A stretch of DNA of 64,000 nt. Origin: Syngnathus acus. Taxonomy: Eukaryota; Chordata; Actinopteri; Syngnathiformes; Syngnathidae. Below, piece by piece: positions 21,411-35,376 of this stretch. The stretch spans positions 2,565,053-2,629,052 of the forward strand of contig NC_051093.1 in assembly GCF_901709675.1 (NCBI RefSeq). The letters are read 5' to 3'. The notes under the pieces are model-generated. The model made no database searches. It saw only the letters and a list, made by a program, of their open reading frames with translations, and was not told where the DNA came from. The translations under genes were made by a program, and so were the position numbers. The number at the start of each line of letters is the position of its first letter. Positions within the stretch are counted from its first letter, which is position 1.

Positions 21411-24400
21411 AGAGCTGCAATCAAAAGAAAAAAGCGGCCCCAGCTTTCATTGCTCAACTTTTAAGTCATCACATAGGAGGTGAAGCAAGTCGAGTCCTCC
21501 ATCTTGCTCCGAAACAAAGACCCATCATTTGTTGTGAATGAATAAACATTTCTGAGCAATTAAATGAATCTGGATCATTCCCTGCGGCGGTTGGAAATCA
21601 CCGAGTTAGAAGAGATCAAAGTGGTCGCCATTAGGGACGCGCCAACGTGACCGCGGGGCACGGCGGGGGCGGTGCCCCGCGCACCGACGCAGCGCCGGCC
21701 GTCACGGCGCATCAGGCCTGCTGCTAGCGAGCGCCTTGATCAGCGCTAATGAACACGGAGGATGTTGTTGCGCATCACACAGCCCCCAAAGACCCCGCCC
21801 GCCCCTCCCTCCTCCCAGTCCGCGCGATCAAGTATCCAAAGAAGAGGACGATCGACGTCTTCTGATAATTACAAGCGTTGACCTCGACGATTCTTCTGCC
21901 GACGACACTTGACTACCTACAGAATGTGTCACTCGATGACTGAACATCACCAAGCAGTTTGAATACATGACGTTCCCAATATGAACACATCGAGATTGCA
22001 GCAGAAGGACCGAGGTCGACTTTTGCTTTAAGAGCCGACAAACAAGCGGACTCCAGACAAACATCATCTGCAAACATGCGGCTTGGCTCCCCGGTGCAAC
22101 GCCATGATGAGCCGCGCCGCTAATGCGCTTAACTGTTAGCGGGTGCGCCTGCGTTGCCTAGCGCGCGTGCTAACGAGCTGCCGGAGCGTACGTCCAACTG
22201 CGCGAAGGTGGAACAATAACGGTGGATTTCAATAACAAGCAGACGCAATTTCAAGTAAGGCGCGCCGCACGTAACTCTTTGGGCTAAGCGAGGGAATGGC
22301 GGGCGGGCGGGCAGCTTTATGACGGCGGCGGGGAAACAATAACGGCAAAACTTGGCCTGCTTTACAAGGCGAGCGGGGAAGGCGAGGCGGGAGATAAACG
22401 TGTTTTATTCCTCGCCGCAAGCCGGCCGGTCGGGAAGGTGCGTTAGTTTTAATGAGCGCGTGGAGTAACGCCGCGCTGTAAATGTAGCGGAAATAATTTC
22501 ACGCAGACGTGTCGGCAAACAAAAGGCAGTCGGAAAAAAGCACACATTCGGCCAATTAAGGCGCTGCTCCATTATGGAAATGAAAGGAGGGAAGCCTTGA
22601 GAGGTTCAAGCTCCCGAGCAGCCTGGCCTCTTCCTAGCGCTCTCGTAATGCGGGAACTTTTTTTTTTTTTTTTAATCTACCCCTGCGCTCTACTTTGCCG
22701 CTCCCTCCAGCTCCGGCCTTATATAACACGCCTTCCTCATTTAAAGGAAGCTCTTGATGTCGGCCAATTTCCCGACTTGTTCTTTTCTCAAGCGCAAAAG
22801 TGGTCCGAAAAAAAAAGGCGATCCAGCTCGGCTGTTCTGACAGCTGCCGGATTTGAAAGCAGCCTCATCATCATCCTCATCAACAACAATAACGAGGGCC
22901 AAGGTACAAAAAAAGCTCAGCGGCACAAAAACAAAGCGCAAAAACTGGCAAGTGCTGTGGTCTACAAACGGATCTAAAGAGAGACACGAATGGGCCCCCC
23001 CACAAAAAAAAAAAAAACAACCACCAAAAAGCTCGACTGAATCATTGGAGGCCTCTGTAAAGGACCACCTCTCACAGTTCGACGTGGAGGAAGCCCACTT
23101 GAACGTTGAGACTTGCACGACTCCCACATCTGGCCTTCACTCCTTCACCGTTTATCGTCGTGAGTTCTACCAAAGCGGCGACTGGTGTGAGGCGGAGACT
23201 GAAAATAAACATGAGTGCCTGGGATGGCCTTGGGCGGCAGCTTTCTTTTCAATTGGACCCGCAGAGTGAAAACACAAGACCAAGTGGAGGAGGAACGCCA
23301 CTCGAGTGGCTTGGCATCGACTCTTAAAGAGGGCAGCCAGGCGAAAGTGGCGAGGAGGAAAAAAAGGGGGGGTGGAGCAGGGCTTGTTAGCTAAACACAA
23401 AGTAGGCGCAGGCGCTCGTGTGATCTCGGCTGTCCTCTGATGTTCGTGACAAACGAGTTGTCCGACTGGAAGAAGAAGTAGGGGGAGGAGGAGGCCGGTG
23501 GAATCGGACGTGGGGGAACTGCGCTCATCCTTGCGCTTGTCGAGATAATCGAGTGTGTGGAAAACGATAGCGGCCAATCTTATTCTTGCTGCTTGTAAAG
23601 CCGCAACCAGGCACAAATGGACGCCGGCAACACCTGCCTGCCGGTTGCAAGAAAACAAACCAAAAGAACAGCATCCGATCCGAAAGGACTTTTGCAACTC
23701 AAAAAGAGTTGAAGGAACACAGAATGGTGCTTGAACCCCCCACCCCCCCCTCGTGGCCTCCAATATGAGCAAGTGTAGCTTTTATCGATCTCAGACGACG
23801 AGTGGCACCGGCCGGCGTCTCACTCGGTGTCAAATTGGATTGGGAAGTGTCACTTAAGGAGATCACTTCCCGAGTGGACTTTTTGTTCTGGGCGAGAACC
23901 GCCACGCAGGTCGGGCGGGCCGCGAGTCCAAGTTCCGCCGGCCGCTAGGTGTTTGCGCTAAAGGCTCGTCTATCTCAGCAGGTGTGAGCGTTTGGCCGCC
24001 TGCCAAGCCATCGTGATCCTCTTTAGCGGCGTCGGGAGGCCAAGAGGAGACGGGCGGTGCAAATAGAGAAGCTCTTAGGAGGAACTCATATCGGCAGAGT
24101 GGCGCTCTGACTCATGTGCGCGGCTGCAGCGGCGGCGGGTCAGCGGCAAGGCGAAATTCAGCGGGTGACTAATTGCGCCGCTTTGGATCCGGAGGGAAAT
24201 CACTCAAATGGGAGCGCGCTGATCAATCTGCGCTGCTGCAGCAGGCGGGAGGGAGGAGGAGAGGGGGGGCTGCTGATGTAGTGGGCAGCTTTATGGCTCC
24301 GGCTCGGCATTTCTCAGCAGAGCTTCTTTTGCCTGCTGTGCAGATCGCATCGAGTTCTCGTAGATCTACGCCAAGGCAGCAAAGAACTTGAGAACTTGCA

Positions 24401-24447
24401 GATCTGCACACGCTTTGACATTGGGGCGGCGTGCTTGATTGTTGGAT

Positions 24448-24985
24448 GCAAAGTATTTAATCCCCTTAAAGGGTCTTGGGTGTGGTCCATGGGGGCTCCT
24501 TCTGGCTCCAAGGTAATTTGACCCCTTGGTTATTTCCTGTGTGAGTCCATTCCTGCCAGGCCGATAATCGCGGTTTGATGGAGTGGACTGCTTTGCACCT
24601 ATTTCAAATTGGGCCGACACGTCGTTACCAGAACTTTTTTTTAAAACTGATGCGGTGTCAGAATGTGTTGAGGTGGAAGAAAGTCTGATCAATCGTTCAA
24701 AATTTTGCGGCGGGCGGGCCACGGTGGACAGACGATTGATTGCTCGGCGCAAAGTTTTTGACAGGGCGGATATCCAATCTGATAATGGGGGCTCGGGTGT
24801 GGTCCGTGGGGGCTCCCGCTGGCTCCCGCGTAACCCGAAGCCCGCCGTGCCAGTCGGCCTCCGAGGTGTCGTCTCCGAACCGGCCGGGCCAAGAAGCGCA
24901 AACGGACAGTTTTGCCGCTCTGCTGTGCAGCCGGCAAATGGCGAGCTTTTCCGTCATTGGATGCGGTCAGAATTTTTCGATGCGA
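24448..24985. repeat. ancient ~310-bp direct duplication
   Basis: Three anchors recur in the same order with nearly constant spacing: GCAAAGT at 24448 and 24749 (301), GGGTGTGGTCC followed by GGGGGCTCC at 24478 and 24795 (317), and GATGCGGT plus TCAGAAT at 24649 and 24960 (311). Sequence between anchors is strongly diverged. Confidence 0.5.
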
Positions 24986-27771
24986 TCGATTATTCTTTGA
25001 TTTGTTTCCACGGATCAGTCGACCAGAACATAACGGGGCCCCGTGTATGGGACATTTCAAGACGGGCATCCGTCAGTCGCTATTGGCTCCTCATTCAGTT
25101 GTTTTCCTTCAAAGTGTGGTTTCTTTTCCAAGACTGAACCTGCCCGTTGACGCAACCCGAGCGCAACTCCAACAGCCAGAAAAAATCATTTTGTTTTGCG
25201 CGGTTAATTGTTGCGGCAAGGAGGCGGTGGCCGATTTCCACAGGCGAGCGGCGACGCTCCGGTCCGTTGTAATTAGGCGGGCCGCGTGATCCAAGCGCAA
25301 CTCGCCCCCTGATAGACACCAGAGGCGGTGGCTAATTACTAACACCGCCGTTCCAAGGTGAGCCGGGACTTGAGTGCTAGTAAACAACAACACAACACCT
25401 CAGGCGGGCTCTCCCTCCTTCCCCAATTACCGCCTGGCGGGAAAAGGGAGACGCGCAGAAAAGAAAAGCCAATTTGATGCAAATTCACAGCAGCGATGAA
25501 GGCGTGCGCGAGGCTTCCGGCGAACGTTCACGCTCAGAAGAGCAGCCCGTTATTGTTTGGACTCACATTTCCCGCCTTCAAAAAAAAAGTCCCGTCTTTC
25601 CATTTTCCACCTCATTTGTGTAGAAATCAATTCACGAGTCGAAACGCCGCCTGTCTTTGCAGTCAATTTCAGCGGCGGCTGCCTGCCCCGCCACCGCCGC
25701 CGCCCTCCTCCGCGGGGCTTAATCGTTTTGGTGTGTCACACGCGCTCCATTCCCTCTAACCTGATTTGTCCTCGTTATGGCGGGCGCTTATTTGTGCGCC
25801 GGCCTCGGACCGAGAGGTATTAGAAAGAGTTCATTTTCTCCCGTCCCTTGCTGATTTCTTCATTACATGGCTCACACGGAGACGCGAGAGGCGCTCTTAG
25901 CGACGGGGCCCTCGCCGCTTAATAAAGACGGGATCACTTTGAACCCGCGTGACACACGTAATGAAGGCCCCGCCGCATCACGGGGATGCATAATGAAATG
26001 AAACAAATACGCAAATAAGGCTGCCGACCTTGTGAGGAAGCCATCAGTTCCACGCCATCGGACCGCCTCAGCCCCAACAGCCGATAATTGTCTCTTTTGT
26101 TGCGTGCAGTATATTTACATCTGGGACTAATTAGCGCAGAGCCGGTGTCAACGTCTCAGCCGACGTGCGGTTGTTGTTTTTATTATTATTATTATTAGAC
26201 ACAATGCAGCTTGCATTCACGCTGGGAATCTTTTATTTACTTAAAAATATATATTTAATTAACTGGCTTGTGGTAAAACGGCCCATGATAAAGACCACGC
26301 TGAGAATTTCTTGTCTTTTAGCAAGACACGTTATCCTTGAAAGGAACATCAAAACGCCAAATGTAAAATATGGTTCTGATTGTCAGAGTGAAATCTTTGG
26401 CGTGTGGGATTCCTGACGCGACATTCCGTGGCCGCCAAATGAGGGTGACGCCCCTAACACGGCCGCCGAACAGGTGCGACGATTCGTCATTCTTAACTGT
26501 GGCGAGACGGGCGTTTTTTTTTTCTGAAGCGCATCTAATCAGATCTTAATTCCACTTAGGAAGATCGGGGAGATAACTTTTGATTCATCACGATGGTTTA
26601 ATCACCGTCAGCACGCTCTCTCCCGCCCGCCCGCCCTCCTCTTGTTTCCACATCCAGCCGAGAGATGGACGGGAAAGACGGGGAGAAGATATTAACAATA
26701 TTAATGACCCGTGGTCCTCGTCTCCTTAATGAGAAGGGTTATTAACCGTGATTATCCGTGATGGAGCGCCGGTAATTCCCTGAAAGCTCGAGGAAAACTA
26801 GCCCGTAAATCGCCTCGTCTTGACGGCGCGGGAAGAGGCGGGCGGGAGAGCCAGATGAGATGCCGGAAGGATGCGAAGGATGAGGAAGTGAGCGCGGCAA
26901 CCAAACACTGGCGGCTAACGAGCGAGCTAACTCAGTGATACTGGCGGAATGCTGAGGCGGCAATCCTACACGCCCACTCCCCGACGCTGCAATTAGAGGA
27001 AGGAGGAGTGGGATGGCGGAGTCCATGGAGTGGAGAGGGACGGACGGGCCTTCCGTTGGTGCTGTCCTGTCCCATCTGCTATTTATCATGGCCGTATCAC
27101 AAACCGTTTGCTCGACAGTCCAGTCCCATTTGCTACTCTGCATCCTCACCACACATTTCCCGGAAACTGGAGCCACTGCCTGGCACACTATCCCACTCCT
27201 ATCTAGCGCTGTCCTGTGGCCATCCCTACAACACACTGCGTTACTTCCGACTTTTGTCCTGTCCTAACCTGTCTCAATTGGCATGTGTCCCACCCCACTC
27301 ACTACCCTGTCCTATTCAAAACTTGGAAATGCTTTCTGATGACTCATACATATGTCATGTCCTGCCGTATCTTCTTGCCTGACTCCTTACCATCATCCTG
27401 TCCTCATGTCCTGTCCCATCCTCTGTTATCATTTTCACACAGCATTGCTATTCCTGAGAAAAAGGAAAATGGGAAGCTGGTGCGTAAAAGTCAGGCGCAG
27501 CAAGACGAACGACTCCCGACCGCAGGTTACGGCGGCGATGATGCTAACGGGCCCATTTGCTCGTTAGACGCTGGCCTTAAAAGCATCTTTGGGAGTTTGG
27601 GCACCTCCCGCCTCCTCTTCTTCCTGCCTCTTCTGCCTTTTTTCAAATGACACTGTATCACGGCAACACCTGCCGGGCCCATTCCAGATAATAATCCCGT
27701 TCCGACATGCCGCCGCAGCGCTCGCAGCGGCCAAATTGGATTGTTTGCATTAGCGGCCCGCTGAGCGCAGC

Positions 27772-27822
27772 TCGCTCGCTCTCTCGCTCTCTCGCTCTCT
27801 CGCCGGCGCTCTCTCTCTCACT
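27772..27822. repeat. (CTCTCG)n / CT-rich simple sequence
   Basis: Several CTCTCG units are followed by CTCTCTCTC on the plus strand. Confidence 0.8.
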
Positions 27823-29379
27823 GCTTTCTGGCTCTCCCACCTCAGGGGCTTTATTAGATTCAAGCACTCCTTCATAAACAAGCGCTCCTTGTGGCAAAAA
27901 GGGTAAACAAGAAAAGAGGAATCAGCTAAATGCGGACAGGCCGGCGCTTTGTGGACACACTCCATTTATTTCCTCCAATCAAAGACCTTTAATTGGATTG
28001 AGGGCCGGCACCTGCTTTACACGCCGTCGAGCACGCCATTGATGTGTGTGCGTGTGTGTGTAATGGGAGGGGGAGGGGCGAAGAGCATGTCTCACTGCCT
28101 CCGTTTTTTTTTTTTTTACTGTGATCAATTTCAGATCAATAACAGGATTCGTCACACCCCCCGTGGAGCTTCAAATGAATATTTTACACGCTAAGATGTT
28201 TTTCCTTGAGTTTGCTGTTCAAAAGGTTTAAAAAAAAAACAACAAAAAAAACAGAGGCAATAAACAACCTTGTTAGACTTTCTTTGGGAAACTGCAATCA
28301 CTATAAAATGTGGTAATACGTATTTTATAGAGTGCAGTCTACATAAAATATGGCAACATTTAGTGGTGGCATTCAGTGAAGCAGAGGTCTTAAATTTCGA
28401 CTTAAAAAGTCTGCAATGTGGCGTCTTGAAATCTGCGCACACTGCAATCGTTGTGCCGCATTTCATTTAGTTTTCTGCTCGCTTTACTGATTCAAATTAG
28501 ACGACACAACTGCAGATGCCTTGTAGTATATTTCATGTATATTTGATGAATGAATGCGGTCATTTAAAAATAGTAAAAAAAAAAACAGATTTATTTATTT
28601 ATATTTTGACTGTGGCTACATTAATATTTTGCATAGACTTTCACTGAAAGATAGTTTTTTTTTTTTTACATTCATTGGTGTGACGCCATCTCACAGTAAG
28701 AAAATGAGGCCCAGCTAGCTTCAATATAAACATCACGAGCGCTTCTACGGTAAAGTTCTCACGCCGCTTCAGTTTTCTATCACTTGTGAGATGAGCATAA
28801 ATCCACAGCAAGTCCGGAATACAAATGCCCATGCAGCAGATGAAAAAAAAATACAAATAAAAAAGGAGCGCAGCCACTGCACACAGTAGCACACCGCCAT
28901 ACGAAAGCGCCCGATGCATCACGCCGCCTCTTGACAGCGCCTTTAGCGCGATGCCGAGGCGGGAGGGGCCAGGGAGGCCCGACACAGTAAATAAAAATAC
29001 AATTTCCCCCAGTGACACGGCCATTCTGCTGCAAGCCGTACTCTAATTATTGCCAGCACTTTGAGCGATGGCTCCGCAACGACTTCACGTGACCCCTCGT
29101 GCGCTTTTAAACAGCTGGCTGGGCCCCTCAGCGAGCCCTGCCCAAAGGTCGCCACAGCGGCCCGACTCGTTACAACGATGTCTGAGATTCAGAACCGGTC
29201 AAGCTCAAGCACCCAAGTTAAAAATCAAGTCGACAACAAACAGGCACAAATATAAACAAAACAGGCACAAAATAATAATTAAAAGAAATCAGCTAAAATT
29301 CTTCTTTTCTTTAATGAAAATGTATTTGTGATTTCTGGTCTTATTTTGTACGATCTTTGTCAACACAACACACAAAAAC

Positions 29380-29392
29380 AGGTCAAAGGTCA
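29380..29392 (+). promoter_or_regulatory. DR1 nuclear-receptor motif
   Basis: AGGTCAAAGGTCA is a perfect direct repeat of AGGTCA with one-base spacing, the consensus for HNF4, COUP-TF and RXR heterodimers. Function is not demonstrated. Confidence 0.4.
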
Positions 29393-32129
29393 AATTCAGT
29401 GAAAAACTGGTTCATAACTCATGATGTCCAAATAATGTCAGGAAGTAAAACACCAAGTCAAGAATCATCTCAGCAACTGTCAATATCCAGGTCAAAAGCT
29501 CATAATAACCAAGAACTGAGACAAGATGTCCAAAAAAAGTCAAGCGTCGTATCAACAAAGCAGAGTGAACGCAAGCAATCCAAACATGCTTTTGAGCTGG
29601 TGCTTTTCATGTCGACAGAAGTTTTTCTCTCGCTGCACAGCGGGGACGCTGTTTACGTCAACATCGACGTTCGGCGTCTCGCATGTAAGAACCAAATTCC
29701 AGACCAGATTAAAACGCCTTTGAAAGGCCAACATAAATGTGCCCCTCCTCCTTGCTCGCTAACTTGTTTACTTCTCGTCTCACTCTTCGCTCCGTCCTCG
29801 CTTGCTGTCTGTCTTCCTCGCTGCCTTCCTAACTTCCTTACGCGCCTAACGAGCGGCGGCGACGTGTGAGCGGTCCAAAATGAGCGTCAGCGAAGCAACT
29901 GAGTGACCGCCATCATTTGTCACACGAGCGCTGACCTGTGAATATTGCATTACGGCAAAGGCGTAGGAGGGAGGGGGTGAGGGCGGACGGGGTTGTTGAT
30001 GTGTCAAGTCTGAGAGGGAAGCCAGCGGCCGACCTTGCCGTCACAGACATATTCGACAAAAGGGATTCCCAAAGTCAAAAATTACAGCACATGGAAAAAA
30101 AACACTTTTTTTTTCCTACCACTTTTTTTTCTTCATCAAATCAAAATATTAAATATTGACCACAAAGAACAGAATGTACAAAAATTGGTCTTTGTTCCTG
30201 TCAGTCGTTGTCCTGTGCTCTTCATTTTTTTTTCAAATGGATGTATTCTTTTTAGCGTCGTAATAAAATGAGGCGGTTTGGTTGGGAGCAATTCCCTTTC
30301 GAGCCCGCCGTGACATCGGTGCGACGCAGCGGAGCGGGAGAAAGAGAAGACGAGCAAAGTGAGAGAAAATCAATCCCGGGGCAAGTCTGATTGATGGGCG
30401 GAGTTTTGGACAATTTCACGCGGAGAGCGAGCTAAGCGGAGATGACAGCGGCCATATTGCCCGCCGCAGATTGATACCTGCATTAGCGGCATCAAGCCGA
30501 ATCACTTAATGCCGCACAAATCCCGGCCCGACGCACTTTTATCCAACCGGATGGGATAATTCAGTCAATTAGAAGCGGCGTAATCCGCCGCAGGGATCTT
30601 CAAGCAAGGTTTTGGCCAAAGTCTTAATGATGGAAAAAAAAGAAGCTGGAGATTACCGGTCTTTGCCCTCGGTGGCTGGAAAAAAAAAGAAAAGCGGGTA
30701 TATGACGCACGTTACAGCGGAGCAACATAAACTTGCCGCTCAACTTTGTGTTACTTTCACAAAAAAGTTGCAACTTCATCAAATAAGTGTCAAAAATCAC
30801 ATCAACAAGTCAAACAAGTCACAAGACAGCAACGATTGGTCGCTTCCGTCCGCGATAGGACAGACAGCCGTATCACATGACTCGGACCGGATGCCGAGGC
30901 GCTGACCCGAGCGGGTTCGTTCCGCCTCCGCTTTTGCGGATCCTTTTGCTCGTTGTTGTCGTGGCAACCAGGCAGTCTATCAGAGGTCACGCGTGTTCAC
31001 TGCAGATAGAAAAAAAAAAAGAGGACGGCGCCGCGTTATCGAGTCACGCCAGGCGGCGGGCCGGAGGACATTAATGGAGCCGAGCCCGCGCTCGCCTTCC
31101 TCGTCTTCGTCTTTAATCAAAAACACAAACGGCTAAATGGGATTCGGCACCTTAAGGTGCACACAAACACATGAATATTAAAGATTCGGCGGAAGAAGGC
31201 CTCAAAAGAAAATGTTTGAAAGACTTGTGAAGGGTTAAGATGGAATTTTTCAAAAAGGTACAAAATGCAAATCTGACAAATTGGCAGCACAAAAGAAGTC
31301 ATACAAGCAAGTATGTATGTTGCGTCCTCGTGCTCGGCCACACAAAGCAACGTCGACACGACTTGTTCGAGGGGCTGTTTTGCCATGCTGCCGCTCGGCT
31401 CGCCGCCGTGGCGTTTTTCCGCTTGGCCTTAATCGCTGCGTTAATGGAAAGGAAAAGAAAGAAGGCCGAGCCGCCGACTTATTTGCGCTTCCCCAAATAG
31501 CCGGCGGCCGCTTGAGTGTGTCGTTGTCGGTGTGCTGCGGCGGCAACAAAACACTTGTTTTGAGTGGTCTGATTCCATAGCCGCACTCCCGCAACGGCGC
31601 AAACGCCCTTTTCTTTTACCAAAATGCTAAACATATGAGTGTATGGTGGGGGGAGTGTTGCAATAGCATCAGAGTTCAATTCTGGGGGAAAAGTTAGAAT
31701 TGGTAAGAAAAGCAGTGCTTGAACGTGAAGCGTTTGTGTCTTGCGGGTCTTTGCGGCACATCAGCCTCATCAGCAAATGCGCTCCTTTGCCTCCAGCCCA
31801 GCAGCCATTGAGGAAAAAACAAAAAAAAAAACTGTTGGAAACTAACTTGAGCCTCCATGGTATGTAAGGAAAGATTTGGATTGAGAGTGACTCGCTCCGA
31901 CATTGCCACACGGCACACACAGGCTAAGATAACGAGGAGTCGGCCATGTTGATTGTTTACACAAGCGCGGATGCCGTTTGACATGGTGGCCGCACAAATG
32001 AGCCGAAAGTTACACGTCGCGTGCCCGCCCCCTCTGGACCCCGCTTTCATCCTCTAATTGCCCCGGCAGGACGCACACACATGAGCCAATTAGACACGCG
32101 TGAGCGCATGAACAGCAAAATAAGACGCA

Positions 32130-32335
32130 CAGTGGATTGAGAAAGTCTACACACCCCTCCTGAAATGGCACGTTTTTATTAAGAACCATCATGTCTAAAC
32201 TATTTCCACCATTGAAGGCGAACTTTGTAACGACAACTAAATATGAGCTCTTGTCATGAGATTGCAAAAGTGCGCACACCCTACCAAACTCAGCAGTTAC
32301 CAGTCACACGACAGCTCCAATTATAAGTGCCTTCG
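32130..32335. mobile_element. Tc1/mariner-like transposon fragment
   Basis: CAGTGGATTGAGAAAGTC followed by TACACACCCCT resembles the terminal repeat of widespread fish Tc1-like elements, and AAAAGTGCGCACACCCT about 140 bases later resembles an internal part of the same family. No transposase is present. Class is from memory of the family, not a database search. Confidence 0.45.
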
Positions 32336-33397
32336 AGAACATGACCCGTCCCGCAAACGGTGCCTGCTCTCGTTTTGTGGTAACCACAACGTGGACATCA
32401 ACAGGAAGAGCAAACCAAAGTCGGTTGCACGCCGTATGATTATGCGCCGGCAAGCGGGACATGTTTTTTGAATCGATGTCTCAAGACGGACACATGCTGA
32501 CGTGTCCCGCAGGTTTTCTCCCGCCTATCGGGAATCATTCCCGCTGCGTAAACAAGACGCAGAGACGAGCTGGACCCGCTCCAGCCTCGCCTCCACTGCA
32601 TTTTCACTGACCAAAGCTTTTTTTCCCCTCCTCCCCTCCCCACCTTTTAGCCGATTCAGCCACTAATATTGATCAGGCGCGAGAAGATTGACAGGGGGAA
32701 GGAGACGGACAAAAGTATTGGGACGCAAACCAGAAATGAAAGAGGACTTTCAACAAAAGTACTGGGTTGTCAAAAGTAAGTAAAACAAAAAATGGAAGGC
32801 CAATTGTCCACCTTTCTGTTGGCTCCATGCTAATGCTAATGCTAGGGGACATGTGATAGCAAAGCGTCCGCTGCGTCGTAATCAGATCATTAGCCAAAAG
32901 TTCAGTGACCTCAGCAGGAAGCTCGATGATCCCTGAGCCAAAGGCGGCGCATTAAGGAAACTTCCGGAAGAGCGGCTCGGAAGCACGCGATTACGAGACA
33001 CGTCACTTTCGTAATACTCGCCAAGCCACGACGTAGCGCAATTAGGTCGAAGACTGGAAGGGAGATGAACTCTGACCGAGCGGGACAAAGCATCGCAAAC
33101 AATATATAAAAACCCGCAATAACATTGAAGTGAAGTAATAATAAAAAATAAATATGTAAAAAAATGTTTATATTTCATTTGACAAAAATCAATCAACCCC
33201 TTTCCAAAAACATTTTCATGCGAATAACGGCAACAGCTGCTGATGGTGACGTAAATGCTCGGCGGGCCGAATTAAAGGCCGCGGGTCAGACTTTGCCCAC
33301 CGCTGGTTTACACTCTATCAAATATTCATCTGCTAAGTGCTGCAGCCGTTTGCCTTTTGAGAGCTTCATGCATTGTTTAGGCAGGAGCAGCACGTCG

Positions 33398-33811
33398 ACG
33401 AGGAGGAAAGAGGATTAGGAGAAAGGAGGCGGTGGAGGAGGAAGAATAACAGAGCAGACGAGGAAGAGGAGGAACGCAGAGAAGACTGACGGAGGAGGAG
33501 GAAACAGAAGAGGAGCAGAAAGAAAACAATGAGGAGGAGGATGAGAAAGAGGGGATTAGCGAGATGGAAGCGGGAGGATGTGTAGAATGAGGAAGAGAAG
33601 GATCAGCGAGAGGATTAGCAAGAAGATGTAAGAGGAGGAGAAGGAGCTGGAAGCAGAAAGAACTAAGAGAGAAAATGATAAGGAGAAGGAGGAAGAGCAG
33701 AAGATGGGGAAGCGCAAGATGAAGGCGAAGTGAGGAAGTAGAGGAAAATGGAGGAAGAGGAGGAAGCAGAATGAGGGAAGAGGAGCAGAAATGGAGGAAG
33801 GCGAGGGTGGT
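33398..33811. repeat. long polypurine (GGA/GAA-rich) tract
   Basis: Over about 410 bases the plus strand is almost entirely A and G (units such as GAGGAGGAAG, GAAGAGGAGG) with rare pyrimidines. The minus strand is correspondingly CTT/CCT-rich and gives a spurious 223-codon Ser/Leu/Phe-rich frame. Such tracts can form triplex DNA. Confidence 0.85.
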
Positions 33812-34586
33812 GCTTTGACGAATTCTAAAAAGGCAAAAAGAGGCCAAGCAGGCAGCCAAAGTTCGTACGCCAACAAGGCGGCTCTGCGTTACCTGCTTGC
33901 TTTTTTTTTTTTTTAATTGCAAGCTGTCAAGGAAGCACTTGCGCAAGGCACCTCTGCGCCGTCCTGGGGGGGCCGGCGCCGCTTTTAGCCCAGGCGGCAG
34001 ATGGCGAGCGGAACGCCATCCCTCCTTTGGGGGACTCGCTGGCGACAAGTCGACTCTTTAAAGAGCCACGTTAGGGAGGAAGCGTTTTGCCGTGCTAGCG
34101 TCCGACCGCCCGACGCGCCTCAAAGTGACGAATGGCTCGCCCCCACCGCGCTTTCATTTCACGTTTGCTGCGGGGGGTTCAGCAAAATGCTCGCAGCTGG
34201 CAAACTACAACTTTACAACCGCATCTATTTAGCACAGTCCAAGACAAAAAAAAAAACGGAACAGAAATCGGTGGTAAAAGACACCTACGGTAGTTTCTTT
34301 GCTTGCACAAAATGCTAACATTGCTCACATCCAAACTAACACATGTCGGCTATTCCATTTGAATTATTTACTTATTGAATTATTTATTTATTATTTATTT
34401 ATTATTATTTCTATTTACAATAGAACAAATAAAATAAAATACCGTAGACTGATTTGTGGGTTCTCGACTCCACCTTTCAAATACTGCTTCTTTCAAATTC
34501 ACAAAATGGAGTCTTGAAAACTGTTTACATAGATGTATAGTTCAGTAAGGTGCGCCATCCGGAACATCACTTGCGGATATTCTCCA

Positions 34587-34587
<1 letters not shown>

Positions 34588-34612
<25 letters not shown>
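34588..34612. repeat. poly(T) tract
   Basis: An uninterrupted T run of more than 20 bases lies on the plus strand; it may be the tail of a minus-strand retroposon, but no body was recognised. Confidence 0.8.
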
Positions 34613-34617
<5 letters not shown>

Positions 34618-35376
34618 GACCTCTTTATATGATATCATTTTGCAAGGGTGGAGGGCGTGGCCTGTCTGCATGCATAATGAATGACACCTACAGTACTGCG
34701 GCCATTATCAATGTATAAGTATGAACGCAAGCTCTGCCCTCCTCGTCTTCCTCCTCCTTAGTGGCCACTTTCCACAGCTACACCCGAGCTCGTCCGCCCG
34801 GCTCTCGTCATGTTCTTCAGTTGAACCCGCTGAAACTTTCATGAGGCCCGTCGAACGTATGGATCTTATTGCTCACGTCGCACACGAAGCTGTCACTTCA
34901 GCTCAACATAAAAGCCGCGTCGTGTAAAATCCACGGCGGCCCAACACTTGTGGTTCGGAAGCTATTCAAGCCGCCGAGTGCTTCATCCCCCTCCCGGAAG
35001 CGTCCACCATGGGGGACGGCGTGGGGGGCGATTGTAAGAGGAGCCAAAAATCAATGGCAGGCCGATTGTAACGCAGCTCGGCTCGGCGGGGAATTAGCGG
35101 CCCCCGTTGCCGTATCGGGTTCGCGGCCAGAGAGGAAAAGGAGCCTTGAAAAGCTGAAACGTGAGGCAACTCGTTGCGCTTGATGAGGAAATTGGCCAAA
35201 TGCGTTTTTGTTTACGGCCGCTCAAAAGCTCACAGGCGTCGGAAGGCGGGAGGCGAGAGGCTGTGGGCTCCATTATCCCGCCGTCTTCTCTCCTGCAGCT
35301 GAGATGAAAAGAACGCCCTGAGCGCACTCGTGTTTCACTCTCACATCGCGCTAATGAACATCAAGTTCACCTAGCC

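Noticed and set aside
24583-25137. 184-codon open frame on the plus strand
   Set aside because: No recognisable domain; it overlaps an old noncoding duplication and has no promoter or splice context.
33377-34048. 223-codon open frame on the minus strand
   Set aside because: It is the translation of the CTT/CCT-rich strand of the polypurine tract (Ser/Leu/Phe/Pro only) and shows no domain.
34985-35010. Second RE1-like site around CCACCATGGGGGACGGCG
   Set aside because: The left half-site is missing and the right half has several mismatches.
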